Notes under the pieces: generated by a model
Databases searched by the model: none
Told to the model about the DNA's origin: nothing
Seen by the model: only the letters and a program-made list of their open reading frames with translations
Made by a program: the position numbers and the translations under genes
Shown here: positions 1-6,415 of the stretch, piece by piece
Layout of the letters: every line of letters begins with the position of its first letter
Numbering within the stretch: the stretch's first letter is position 1
Source of the DNA: Nocardiopsaceae bacterium
Lineage (GTDB): Bacteria > Actinomycetota > Actinomycetes > Streptosporangiales > Streptosporangiaceae
Assembly: GCA_031254715.1 (NCBI GenBank)
Contig: JAIRTY010000542.1
Coordinates: 1 to 12,144 of the forward strand
DNA length: 12,144 nt
Direction of reading: 5' to 3'

Positions 1-284
1 AGCGTGGCAAGGCCGGTGGCCAGCGGCTGGGTGTAGGCGAGCTGCCGGCACAGGTCGATGCCCGCGGCGGCGTGCCGGGCGGCGGCGGCCAGGTCGTCCC
101 GCTCGTAGAGCACTTCCGCCATGCCCAGGTGCGCCAGGCCGGCGGGCGGCAGCGGGCGGTCAGCCTCGGTCGCGATCTGCAATGCCTGCTGGTAGGCGCC
201 CAGCGCGCCCGCCTGCGCCGCGGCCGCCCGGCCCTGCGCTGCGCTGCGCTGCGCGGAACCTTGACCTGAAGCGCGCTTCAAGGA
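1..284 (-). pseudogene. 5'-truncated MalT/LuxR-type TPR regulator fragment (runs off left edge)
   Basis: Reading the minus strand from 284 down to 1 gives an open frame with no stop. The part below about 200 reads LGAYQQALQIA..., then GLAHLGMAEVLYERDDLAAAARH, then GIDLCRQLAYTQPL. This is the helical-repeat pattern of the MalT-like TPR region found in large LuxR-family ATP-dependent activators (known family, normally about 900 residues, with an AAA+ NTPase before the TPRs and a LuxR helix-turn-helix after them). The frame is closed upstream by a TGA at 285-287 and has no ATG or GTG before the internal ATG at 120-122. The DNA further upstream is a plus-strand gene. The N-terminal NTPase half is therefore absent and I infer a decayed remnant whose C-terminal part may continue outside the window. 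Above about 200 the peptide is low-complexity (Ala/Gln/Arg) and need not be ancestral coding sequence. An alternative is a short TPR protein starting at 122. Confidence 0.5.
234..253. repeat. (CTGCG)4 pentanucleotide tandem repeat
   Basis: Four perfect tandem copies of CTGCG lie in the upstream end of the truncated TPR frame. The unit is not a multiple of three, so gain or loss of a copy would shift any reading frame across it. It sits close to the point where similarity to the TPR family fades. Confidence 0.75.
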
Positions 285-291
285 TCACGCT
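261..291 (+). promoter_or_regulatory. MerR/SoxR-type promoter with 19-bp spacer and dyad operator
   Basis: TTGACC (261-266) is a near-consensus -35 box. After exactly 19 bp comes CACGCT (286-291), an acceptable actinobacterial -10. The spacer holds a perfect 14-bp palindrome, TGAAGCGCGCTTCA (267-280), displaced toward the -35. An over-long spacer with a dyad nearer the -35 is the hallmark of MerR-family targets, and the dyad resembles the SoxR box (CCTCAAG...CTTGAGG). The -10 ends 6 nt before the ATG at 298, so the transcript would be leaderless. No MerR-family gene lies in the window. The function is inferred from spacing and symmetry only. Confidence 0.5.
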
Positions 292-297
292 GGTGCC

Positions 298-1308
298 ATG
301 ACAGCCCCCACTGGCCTGGCCTACGTTGCCTATCACCGGCTCGCCGGGCGCCCCAGCGTCATCGTGGACGGGTCCCCGGCCGAGGGCACCACGCTCACGC
401 TCACCCACTGGCCGGGGTACCCGGCGCCGGCCGGGCTGGCCCGCGATCTGTCGGCCCAGATGGCCTTCGCCTACCTCGACGCCGGCGCCGGTCTGCATGG
501 CCCGGCGGCCGCCGTGTCCAACAACCATTTCGACCAGGACGGGCTCGCCGGCCTGTTCATCCTGGCCCGCCCCGAGGCCGCGCAGGAACGCCGGGCGGTG
601 CTGCTCGACCTCGCCGCGGCCGGCGACTTCGCCACCTACACCAGCCGGGCCGCCGCCCGCATCTCCATGGTGTGTGCCGCCTACGCCGACCAGCAGCGGT
701 CGCCGCTGCCACTGGCCAGCGACGAGGACGAACGGTGCGAGCAGCTCTACACCGAGCTGCTGGCCCGGCTGCCCGAACTGTGCGATCACACCGGCCGGTT
801 CCGGGCGCTGTGGGGCGAGGAGGACGCGGCGCTCGCCCGCAGCGAGGAGCTGATCGCCTCCGGCCGGGTGACGATCCGCGAGTACCCGGACGCTGACCTG
901 GCCGTCATCGACGTTCCGGCGGACGTCAGCCTGCCCGGCGGGCACCGCTTCGCCCATCTGTGGTACCCGGGCCTGCACCCGATGGCGATCGCGAACGCCA
1001 CCGGCAGGTTCGCGGTGCTGACCCGGCACGGGCCCGGGTACCGGTTCCACTACCGCTACGAAACCTGGGTGCAGTACTGCTCCCGGCGGCCCCGGGCCCG
1101 GCGCGACCTGCGGCCGCTGGCCGCCGCGCTCGGCGAACTGGAGCCGGCCGGCATCACCTGGACGGCCAAGCCCAGCGGCGCGCTGGAGCCGGTCCTCGAG
1201 CCGGACGGCGGCGAGGAGAGCCGCATCCCGCCGGACAAGCTCCTTGAGCTGGTCCTCGCCCACCTGACCGGCTCGCCCGCCGACTGGGACCCGTACCAGG
1301 CCGGCTGA
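298..1308 (+). CDS. Conserved hypothetical protein, DUF6687-like
   Basis: A 336-residue cytoplasmic protein with no signal peptide or membrane segment. I recognise it only as resembling an actinobacterial family of unknown function (DUF6687, from memory). The most distinctive element is SNNHFDQDGLAGLF around residues 74-87. Its closely spaced His, Asn and two Asp residues could bind a metal or phosphate, loosely recalling the DxD centres of DHH-type phosphoesterases, but no enzyme activity can be claimed. Other aromatic-rich blocks are HRFAHLWYPGLHP (about 217-229) and the stretch from YRFHYRYETWVQY onward (about 246-258). There is no good Shine-Dalgarno before the ATG. A -10-like hexamer ends 6 nt upstream, which fits a leaderless start. 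A long antisense frame covers the gene but has a shadow-type composition (Gly/Arg/Pro/Val-rich), so the plus strand is preferred. Confidence 0.8.
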   Translation: MTAPTGLAYVAYHRLAGRPSVIVDGSPAEGTTLTLTHWPGYPAPAGLARDLSAQMAFAYLDAGAGLHGPAAAVSNNHFDQDGLAGLFILARPEAAQERRAVLLDLAAAGDFATYTSRAAARISMVCAAYADQQRSPLPLASDEDERCEQLYTELLARLPELCDHTGRFRALWGEEDAALARSEELIASGRVTIREYPDADLAVIDVPADVSLPGGHRFAHLWYPGLHPMAIANATGRFAVLTRHGPGYRFHYRYETWVQYCSRRPRARRDLRPLAAALGELEPAGITWTAKPSGALEPVLEPDGGEESRIPPDKLLELVLAHLTGSPADWDPYQAG

Positions 1309-1340
1309 GACTGCGCGCATGGCATCGCTGGTGGCAGGCC

Positions 1341-1351
1341 CTAGAATCTAG
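1341..1351 (+). promoter_or_regulatory. -10 box within an 11-bp palindrome, leaderless start of the GntR gene
   Basis: TAGAAT (1342-1347) matches the actinobacterial -10 pattern TANNNT and ends 6 nt before the GTG at 1354, so transcription should begin at or next to the start codon. No Shine-Dalgarno precedes the GTG. The -10 lies inside CTAGA-A-TCTAG, a perfect inverted repeat with a one-base centre. Such a site could serve as an autorepressor operator (inference). No clear -35 box was found 17-19 bp upstream. Confidence 0.5.
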
Positions 1352-1353
1352 GC

Positions 1354-2046
1354 GTGCAGCCGATCTCCGGTATTTCGATCCACCGGGTCAGCACGGCAAC
1401 ACAGGTCGCGGAGGTGCTGACGGAGCTCATCCTCAAGGGCGAGATTCCGGCCGGTGAGCACCTGCGTGAGAGCGCGCTCGCCGAGTCCACCGGAGTCAGC
1501 AGGAACACCGTCCGCGAGGCGATCCGGCTGCTTGAGCAAAGCGGCCTCGTCCGCCACCAGTTCAATGCGGGGGCGGTCATCATCGAGCCCTCCATCGAGG
1601 ACCTGGCGGACCTGTACCGGGTACGACGGCTGCTCGAGTCGTGCGCCGTGTCCGCTCCCCTGTCGCGCCAGCAGCTCGCCCCGGTCCGGCGAGCTTATGC
1701 GGAGCTGGCGGCGGCCTCGCAGGAGGGCGACATGTTCAAGATCGTGGCCAGGGACGTGTCGTTCCACCAGAGCATCGTGGCGCTCGCCGGCAGCAGCCGG
1801 CTGGATGCCTTCTACTCGCACCTGATGCGAGAGATGCGGTTCTACCTGCAGGTGCTCTCCATGGAGGACAGGGAGTACCTGCGCCCGAAGGCGCTCATGC
1901 ACGAGCACGACGACATCATGCGGGGCCTCGAAGACGGCGAGCCGATGGCCGCGGCGCAAGCCGTGCAGGTGCATGTGGACATCAACCTGGAGCGCCTCAG
2001 CGCCATTCTCCGGTCCCGCCAGGGCCTGCGCGCTGCCGGACAGTGA
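1354..2046 (+). CDS. GntR-family transcriptional regulator, FadR/FCD subfamily
   Basis: A 230-residue DNA-binding regulator. Residues about 12-75 form the GntR winged helix-turn-helix, with ALAESTGVSRNTVREAIRLL (41-60) as the recognition segment. The rest is an all-helical FCD ligand domain. Its usual metal-binding positions are visible as D134 and H138 (DVSFH), H185 (EHDDI) and H207 (VHVDI), so the effector pocket probably holds a divalent metal that binds a carboxylate, as known for this subfamily. Length is typical. The GTG start is chosen because the TAGAAT box ends 6 nt before it and no ribosome-binding site is present. The gene converges on the aminotransferase gene with only 18 bp between stops and is the only regulator near the transporter cluster. 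I infer that it controls the divergent promoters at about 3359-3403, most likely as a repressor relieved by a pathway acid. Confidence 0.93.
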   Translation: MQPISGISIHRVSTATQVAEVLTELILKGEIPAGEHLRESALAESTGVSRNTVREAIRLLEQSGLVRHQFNAGAVIIEPSIEDLADLYRVRRLLESCAVSAPLSRQQLAPVRRAYAELAAASQEGDMFKIVARDVSFHQSIVALAGSSRLDAFYSHLMREMRFYLQVLSMEDREYLRPKALMHEHDDIMRGLEDGEPMAAAQAVQVHVDINLERLSAILRSRQGLRAAGQ

Positions 2047-2064
2047 CGGCCGCGACGGTGCCGG

Positions 2065-3336
2065 TCAGGATGCCCGCTGGTGGGCGACCGCCTCCTCAGC
2101 GCTGTCCAGGAGGGCGGCCACGATCGTCGCGATCTCTGCCTCGTCGATGACGAACGGCGGCGAGATCTGCACGGTGTTCCCGCGCAGGATCCGCAGGATC
2201 ACCCCGCGTTCGAGTGCGATGTCGGCCACCGCGTCCGCATCGACGGCCGCGGCCAGCTCCACGCCGGCGAGGAAGCCCAGCTGCCGGACCTCCTGGACCA
2301 GGTCGTGTGACCGCGCCTGGCCGAGCGCCTGGTCCAGCACTCCTTCCAGGCCGGCGGCGCGCGAGACGAGATCCTCCCGGCTGAGGATGTCGAGGTTCGC
2401 CTCGGCCACCGCGCAGGCCATCGCGTGGCCGGAGTAGGTCAGCCCGTGCCGGAAGACCGGAGCCTGCTGACCTGAGAAGAACCGTTCCCAGATGCGCGGG
2501 GCGACCAGGATCCCTCCCAGCGGCGCATAGCCGGAGGTGATGCCCTTGGCCATCAGGAGCATGTCCGGCCGCAGGCCGAACCGCTCACAGGCGAACATCG
2601 CCCCGGTGCGGCCGAAGCCGGTGATGACCTCGTCGGCGATGAGCAGGATCTCGTTCTCGGCGGCCAGCCGCTGCAGGCCCTCCAGGTAGCCCGGCGGCGG
2701 GGGGATGACCCCGCCGGTACCGATGACCGGCTCGGCGAGGATGGCCGCGATGTTGCTCGCGCCCAGCCGGTCGATGGTCATCGCCACCTTGCCGATGTCC
2801 ACGCTGTCGATGCGAGCCGTCTCCGGTACGAGCGAGTCACTGCCGTAGCCCTCGCGGTTGGGCTCCAGCCCGGCGATGCTGGTACCGAAGGCGTGCAGGC
2901 CGTGGTAGGCGTACTCACGGCTCAAGATCACTTTCTTCGAGGGCTTGCCCTCGAGCTGCCAGTGCCGGCGCGCGAGCTTGCAGGCGGTATCGACGGCATC
3001 GGAGCCCCCGCTGCCGAAGATCACCCGTGCGTCGGCGAACGGCGCGTAGCCGGCGACCCGGTCGGCCAGCCGCAGCGCCGCGTCGTTGGCGAAGCGGCCG
3101 AAGACGTGGTAGGTCTCCAGCCGGGATATCTGGTCGTAGGCGGCCTGCGCGAGTTCCTCCCGGCCGTGGCCCACGTTCGCGTGCCAGAGGCCCGCCGTGG
3201 CGTCGAGCAGCCGCTCCCCGGTAGAGGTGGTCACGTAGGCGCCGTCCCCGCCGACGATCTCTACCCGGCGCTGCAGCACCGAGGGCATGTGCGCCTGGGC
3301 GCTCCACAGCGCGTGAGAACCTGCCGAATTCGCCAC
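2065..3336 (-). CDS. Class III PLP-dependent aminotransferase (omega-amino acid/amine type)
   Basis: A fold-type I, class III aminotransferase of 423-424 residues, normal for the family. Numbered from the GTG at 3339, the motifs are: LWHANVGHG (51-59) near the active-site entrance; GSGGSDAVDTA (109-119), the cofactor phosphate-binding turn; ADEVITGFGRTG (235-246) with D236 contacting the PLP ring nitrogen; MAKGITSGYAPLGG (263-276) with K265 as Schiff-base lysine; and HGLTYSGHAMACA (298-310). These match omega-amino acid:pyruvate and related amine transaminases, which move an amino group to pyruvate or a similar oxo-acid. The exact substrate is unknown. Two GTG codons are in tandem: AGGAGG lies 3 nt before the one at 3339 and 6 nt before the one at 3336, so 3336 is preferred. 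The gene is transcribed divergently from the dehydrogenase-transporter operon and probably shares its control region. Confidence 0.93.
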   Translation of the reverse strand: MANSAGSHALWSAQAHMPSVLQRRVEIVGGDGAYVTTSTGERLLDATAGLWHANVGHGREELAQAAYDQISRLETYHVFGRFANDAALRLADRVAGYAPFADARVIFGSGGSDAVDTACKLARRHWQLEGKPSKKVILSREYAYHGLHAFGTSIAGLEPNREGYGSDSLVPETARIDSVDIGKVAMTIDRLGASNIAAILAEPVIGTGGVIPPPPGYLEGLQRLAAENEILLIADEVITGFGRTGAMFACERFGLRPDMLLMAKGITSGYAPLGGILVAPRIWERFFSGQQAPVFRHGLTYSGHAMACAVAEANLDILSREDLVSRAAGLEGVLDQALGQARSHDLVQEVRQLGFLAGVELAAAVDADAVADIALERGVILRILRGNTVQISPPFVIDEAEIATIVAALLDSAEEAVAHQRAS

Positions 3337-3358
3337 CACATACCTCCTGAATTGTTCA

Positions 3359-3379
3359 ATTGTGCTACAACTTCACAAT
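3359..3379. promoter_or_regulatory. Candidate GntR operator in the divergent control region
   Basis: An island of roughly 40% G+C (3341-3400) breaks the high-GC background. It contains ATTGTG-N9-CACAAT (3359-3364 and 3374-3379) and, nested inside, TTGT-GCT-ACAA (3360-3370). A further small palindrome, ATTG-TT-CAAT, lies at 3351-3360. TTGT...ACAA half-sites are typical of GntR/FCD operators. The dyad overlaps the inferred -35 of the plus promoter and -10 of the minus promoter, so a bound protein could block both. Assignment to the GntR protein at 1354-2046 is inference. Confidence 0.5.
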
Positions 3380-3400
3380 ACAACCAGACTCCCATAAGGT
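3372..3400 (+). promoter_or_regulatory. Predicted promoter of the dehydrogenase-liv operon
   Basis: TTCACA (3372-3377) differs from the -35 consensus TTGACA at one base. After 17 bp it is followed by TAAGGT (3395-3400), which fits TANNNT. Transcription would start near 3407, leaving a leader of about 76 nt before the ATG at 3483. The -35 overlaps the right arm of the candidate operator. Confidence 0.45.
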
Positions 3401-3403
3401 TCA
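3375..3403 (-). promoter_or_regulatory. Predicted promoter of the aminotransferase gene
   Basis: On the minus strand, TGAACC (3403-3398) as a weak -35 is followed after 17 bp by TATTGT (3380-3375), a good TANNNT -10. Transcription would begin within the TTGT/ACAA dyad, about 30 nt before the start codon, a natural position for repression. The -35 overlaps the -10 of the plus-strand promoter, so the two promoters would compete. Confidence 0.35.
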
Positions 3404-3482
3404 GGCTCACAGAAGGCTGCGCTGGCGAAAGGACGTCCCCCGTGCTGGCTGACATCGTGCTGGCCACCAGCTAGGGCACGGC

Positions 3483-4505
3483 ATGCCGAACGCAGTTCGC
3501 CGCCCGGCAACGCGAGCCGGGCCCGGGAGCGAGCGGCCGGTCATCTCCGTGCTGTGCGGTGCCGGTGACCGCCCCCCGCTGCTGGAGCGCCTGGCGCCGG
3601 TCGCCGACATCCGGTACGCGGAGCACGCCCGGGAGGCGCTGCCCGCCGCGGATGTCCTGCTCGCCTGGGACTTCGCAGCCCACACCGTCCGCGACGGCTG
3701 GGACCAGGCGGACCGGCTGCGCTGGGTGCACGTGGCCGCCGCCGGCGTGGACCGGGTGCTCTTTCCCGAGCTGGTGCAGTCGGACGTGGTGGTGACCAAC
3801 GCTCGCGGCGTCTTCGACCGGCCCATCGCCGAATACGTGCTCATGTGCGTGCTGGCGCACGCCAAGGGCCTGTACCGCTCCCGGGACCTGCAGCGGCAGC
3901 GGCACTGGGAGCACCGGGAGACGGCGAACATCAGCGGCGCCTCGGTGCTGGTGGTCGGCACCGGCGCCATCGGCCGCGCGATCGCACGGCTGCTGCGGGC
4001 GGCGGGGATGGAGGTCAAGGGCGCCGGCCGGACAGCCAGGGAAGGCGACCCCGATTTCGGCTCCGTGCTGGCCAGCAGCGATCTTGCCGCCTACCTCCCG
4101 GACGCCGACTACCTGGTGCTGGCCGCCCCGCTGACCCCGCAGACCCGTGGCCTGATCGACGCCGGGGCACTGTCCCGGCTGAAGCCCTCGGCCTTCCTGG
4201 TGAACGTCGGCCGGGGAGCCTGCGTGGAGCAGGCCGCCCTCCGCGCGGCGCTTGCCGAGGGGCGGCTGGCTGGGGCCGCCCTTGACGTCTTCGAAAGCGA
4301 GCCCCTGCCGGCCGGGGATCCGCTGTGGGACGCTCCCGGGGTGTTTATCTCGCCGCATATGTCGGGGGACTTCGCCGGCTCGCTGGAACTGCTCGCCGGG
4401 CAGTTCATCGAGAACGTGCATCGCTGGACAAGCGGGCAGCCGCTCCGCAACGTCGTGGACAAGAGCCTCGGATTCGTCGATCAGGCGCCGGACAGGAACG
4501 AGTGA
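3483..4505 (+). CDS. D-2-hydroxyacid dehydrogenase (NAD(P)-dependent)
   Basis: A 340-residue member of the D-isomer-specific 2-hydroxyacid dehydrogenase family, which interconverts 2-oxo acids and D-2-hydroxy acids with NAD(P)H in the cytoplasm. The Rossmann motif is VVGTGAIGRAIARL (157-170). The catalytic triad is visible as R244 (NVGRGA), E273 (ESEP) and H292 (SPHMS), all in expected context. AAAGVD (85-90) and the helix from RPIAEYVL (113-120) are the usual substrate-side elements. The ATG at 3483 has only a weak ribosome-binding site; the first 15-18 residues are a poorly conserved extension, so the true start could be slightly downstream. It is the first gene of the operon and its stop lies 6 nt before livH. 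It may process the 2-oxo acid made by deamination, or recycle glyoxylate/hydroxypyruvate-like products. The specific substrate is not determinable. Confidence 0.93.
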   Translation: MPNAVRRPATRAGPGSERPVISVLCGAGDRPPLLERLAPVADIRYAEHAREALPAADVLLAWDFAAHTVRDGWDQADRLRWVHVAAAGVDRVLFPELVQSDVVVTNARGVFDRPIAEYVLMCVLAHAKGLYRSRDLQRQRHWEHRETANISGASVLVVGTGAIGRAIARLLRAAGMEVKGAGRTAREGDPDFGSVLASSDLAAYLPDADYLVLAAPLTPQTRGLIDAGALSRLKPSAFLVNVGRGACVEQAALRAALAEGRLAGAALDVFESEPLPAGDPLWDAPGVFISPHMSGDFAGSLELLAGQFIENVHRWTSGQPLRNVVDKSLGFVDQAPDRNE

Positions 4506-4511
4506 GGCTGC

Positions 4512-5387
4512 ATGTCCCTGTTAATTCAGACCATCCTTAACGGGCTGCTCGTCGGGGGCCTGTTCGTCACCCTCAGCATCGGGTTCTCGCTGTCCTTCGG
4601 TGTCCTCGACGTGGTCGACTTCGCCGTCGGCGAATGGGTGATGCTCGGCGCCTTCGCCGGTGTCGCGAGCACGACGTGGCTGCGCATCGACCCGATCGCG
4701 TTCCTGCCGGTCGTGTTCGTGTTCTTCGCGGTGGTCGGCTGGCTGGTCGCCCCGCTCATCTACCGGGTGCGCAACAGCCGCAACGCCAGGCCCGCGCTGA
4801 TGGCCCTGGCTTTCACGTTCGGCCTGGCCACCCTGGCGCGCGGCGGCATGCTGACGGCCGTGGGCTTTGACCCCCGGACGGTGAAGATCGGGGTGGTCCA
4901 GGGAACCGTGACGCTGGGCGCGGTCGAGATCCCGACGCTGCGGCTCGCCGGGTTCGCGTTCGCGGCCGTGGCGACGGGCCTGTTCATGCTCTTCCTCTAC
5001 CGGACCCGCACGGGCCTGGCGGTCCGGGCCGTCGCGCAGAACAAGGAAATCGCGGGGCTCATGGGCGTCGACGTCAAGCGCACCAGCAACTTCGTGTACT
5101 CGTTGTACGCCGGGCTCACCAGCATGGCCGGGGTGCTGATCGGCGGGATCTACTCCATCACCGCGCAGGATGGCCCCACCTACACCCTGATGGCGTTCTT
5201 CGTCGTGGTGCTGGCCGGCCTGGGCTCGGTCGGCGGCGTGCTCGTCGCCGGCCTGGTACTCGGCGTGCTGGAGTCGCTGGTGACGGTGTACGTATCGGCG
5301 GACTTCACGCTGGCGATCGTGTTCGGCATCCTCTTCCTGGTGCTGGTCATCTCGCCCCGCGGCATCCTGCGGAGGGGGACGGCATGA
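4512..5387 (+). CDS. livH: Branched-chain amino acid-type ABC transporter permease LivH
   Basis: A 291-residue inner-membrane permease of the hydrophobic amino acid transporter (HAAT) type with about eight membrane segments. These begin with ILNGLLVGGLFVTLSIGF (8-25) and end with AIVFGILFLVLVI near the C-terminus. The cytoplasmic loop QNKEIAGLMGVDVKRTSNFVYS, followed by AGLTSMAGVLIGG, is the family's coupling region to the ATPase. The signature usually written NFAHGE reads DFAVGE here (36-41), a noticeable departure that may affect substrate or partner fit. The ATG has GAGG 4 nt upstream, overlapping the stop of the dehydrogenase gene. The end overlaps livM by ATGA, so the two are translationally coupled. 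Family membership is certain; the substrate need not be leucine, isoleucine or valine, since HAAT systems also carry urea, amides, polar amino acids and aromatic compounds. Confidence 0.95.
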   Translation: MSLLIQTILNGLLVGGLFVTLSIGFSLSFGVLDVVDFAVGEWVMLGAFAGVASTTWLRIDPIAFLPVVFVFFAVVGWLVAPLIYRVRNSRNARPALMALAFTFGLATLARGGMLTAVGFDPRTVKIGVVQGTVTLGAVEIPTLRLAGFAFAAVATGLFMLFLYRTRTGLAVRAVAQNKEIAGLMGVDVKRTSNFVYSLYAGLTSMAGVLIGGIYSITAQDGPTYTLMAFFVVVLAGLGSVGGVLVAGLVLGVLESLVTVYVSADFTLAIVFGILFLVLVISPRGILRRGTA

Positions 5388-6415
5388 GCCGCGCACTCGC
5401 ACTGGTTACCTCGCGCGGCGGGCGCGCCGCGTCGCTGGCGCTGCTGCTGCTCGTGCTGGTCAGCTTCCCCGGCTGGGGGGGTGACTACTGGACCCGGATC
5501 CTCACCGGGGTGACGATGTGGGCGGCGCTGGCCCTGTCGTGGAACGTGATCGGCGGCTACGGCGGCTACATCAGCTTCGGTCACGTGGCCTTCTTCGGGA
5601 TCGGCGCCTACACCACCGCGCTGCTGATGAAGCCGGGCACCGGCTGGAACTTCTTCGCCACCTTGCCGGTCGCCGGCATCGTCGCCGCGGCCGTGGCGGT
5701 GATCGTCGGCTGGCCCGTGCTCAAGCTCCGCGGGGCCTATTTCGCCATCGCTACCTGGGCGCTGGCGGAGGCGGTCGCGCAGATCGCCAACGGCGTCGGC
5801 TTCACCGGCGGATCGTCCGGCATGTCCCTGCCGATCAATGCCAGCACGTCCTTCTTCTACTACGCCATGCTCGTCGCCTGCGTGCTGAGCTTCGGGGTGT
5901 GCTACGTCCTGCTGGAGCGGTCGCGCTTCGGCTACCGGCTGAAGGCGGTGCGTGACCACGAGGTGGCCGCCGGGAGCTTCGGCATCAACACCACGGCGGT
6001 CAAGCTGCAGGCGTTCGCGCTGAGCGCCGTCATACCGGGCGTGCTCGGCGGGATCTTCGCGTACTGGATCACGTTCATCAACCCGGCCAGCGTGCTGGAC
6101 GGGAGCCTCACCGACCAGATGGTGGTCATGGCCCTCGTCGGCGGTCTTGGCAGGATCTCCGGCGCCGCGGTGGGGGCGGCCGTGCTCTACCTGATCAACC
6201 AGCAGTTCCTCGCTTCCTTCGGTGACACCACGAGCTACATCGCCGTGGTGGGCGCGCTGGTGGCGCTGATCGTGCTGTTCCGCCCTGACGGCCTGGTGAG
6301 CCTGTTCGCGCGAGGTAATCAGACGCGGCTGGTCTGGCAGCTGCTCGGCCGGGCGATACCGCGGGCCCGGCCGTCCGCGGCCCAGCGCCCGGGGAAGACC
6401 AAGGAGCACGCGTGA
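5384..6415 (+). CDS. livM: Branched-chain amino acid-type ABC transporter permease LivM
   Basis: A 343-residue second permease of the HAAT importer. The diagnostic block GGYGGYISFGHVAFFGIGAYTTALL spans residues about 57-81. The coupling loop, KAVRDHEVAAGSFGINTTAVKLQAFALSAVIPGVLGG, is located around residues 186-222. Roughly nine to ten hydrophobic segments are present. A basic cytoplasmic tail rich in Arg, Pro and Lys follows the last one and is longer than in many homologues. The ATG overlaps the livH stop by ATGA and has a strong GGAGGGGG site upstream. The stop overlaps the GTG of livG. It forms the transmembrane channel as a heterodimer with LivH. Confidence 0.95.
   Translation: MSRALALVTSRGGRAASLALLLLVLVSFPGWGGDYWTRILTGVTMWAALALSWNVIGGYGGYISFGHVAFFGIGAYTTALLMKPGTGWNFFATLPVAGIVAAAVAVIVGWPVLKLRGAYFAIATWALAEAVAQIANGVGFTGGSSGMSLPINASTSFFYYAMLVACVLSFGVCYVLLERSRFGYRLKAVRDHEVAAGSFGINTTAVKLQAFALSAVIPGVLGGIFAYWITFINPASVLDGSLTDQMVVMALVGGLGRISGAAVGAAVLYLINQQFLASFGDTTSYIAVVGALVALIVLFRPDGLVSLFARGNQTRLVWQLLGRAIPRARPSAAQRPGKTKEHA

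Noticed and set aside
160..1320. A 386-codon minus-strand frame opposite the DUF6687-like gene
   Set aside because: The product is low-complexity Gly/Arg/Val/Pro with no recognisable domain. The plus strand has a promoter-like element and a protein with balanced composition.
3471..4421. A 316-codon minus-strand frame opposite the hydroxyacid dehydrogenase
   Set aside because: It is a shadow of a gene whose catalytic Arg, Glu and His are all visible on the plus strand.
5180..6409. A 409-codon minus-strand frame opposite livH/livM
   Set aside because: The peptide is rich in Asp, His, Glu and Gln, the typical antisense reading of membrane-protein codons. Both permeases on the plus strand are unmistakable.
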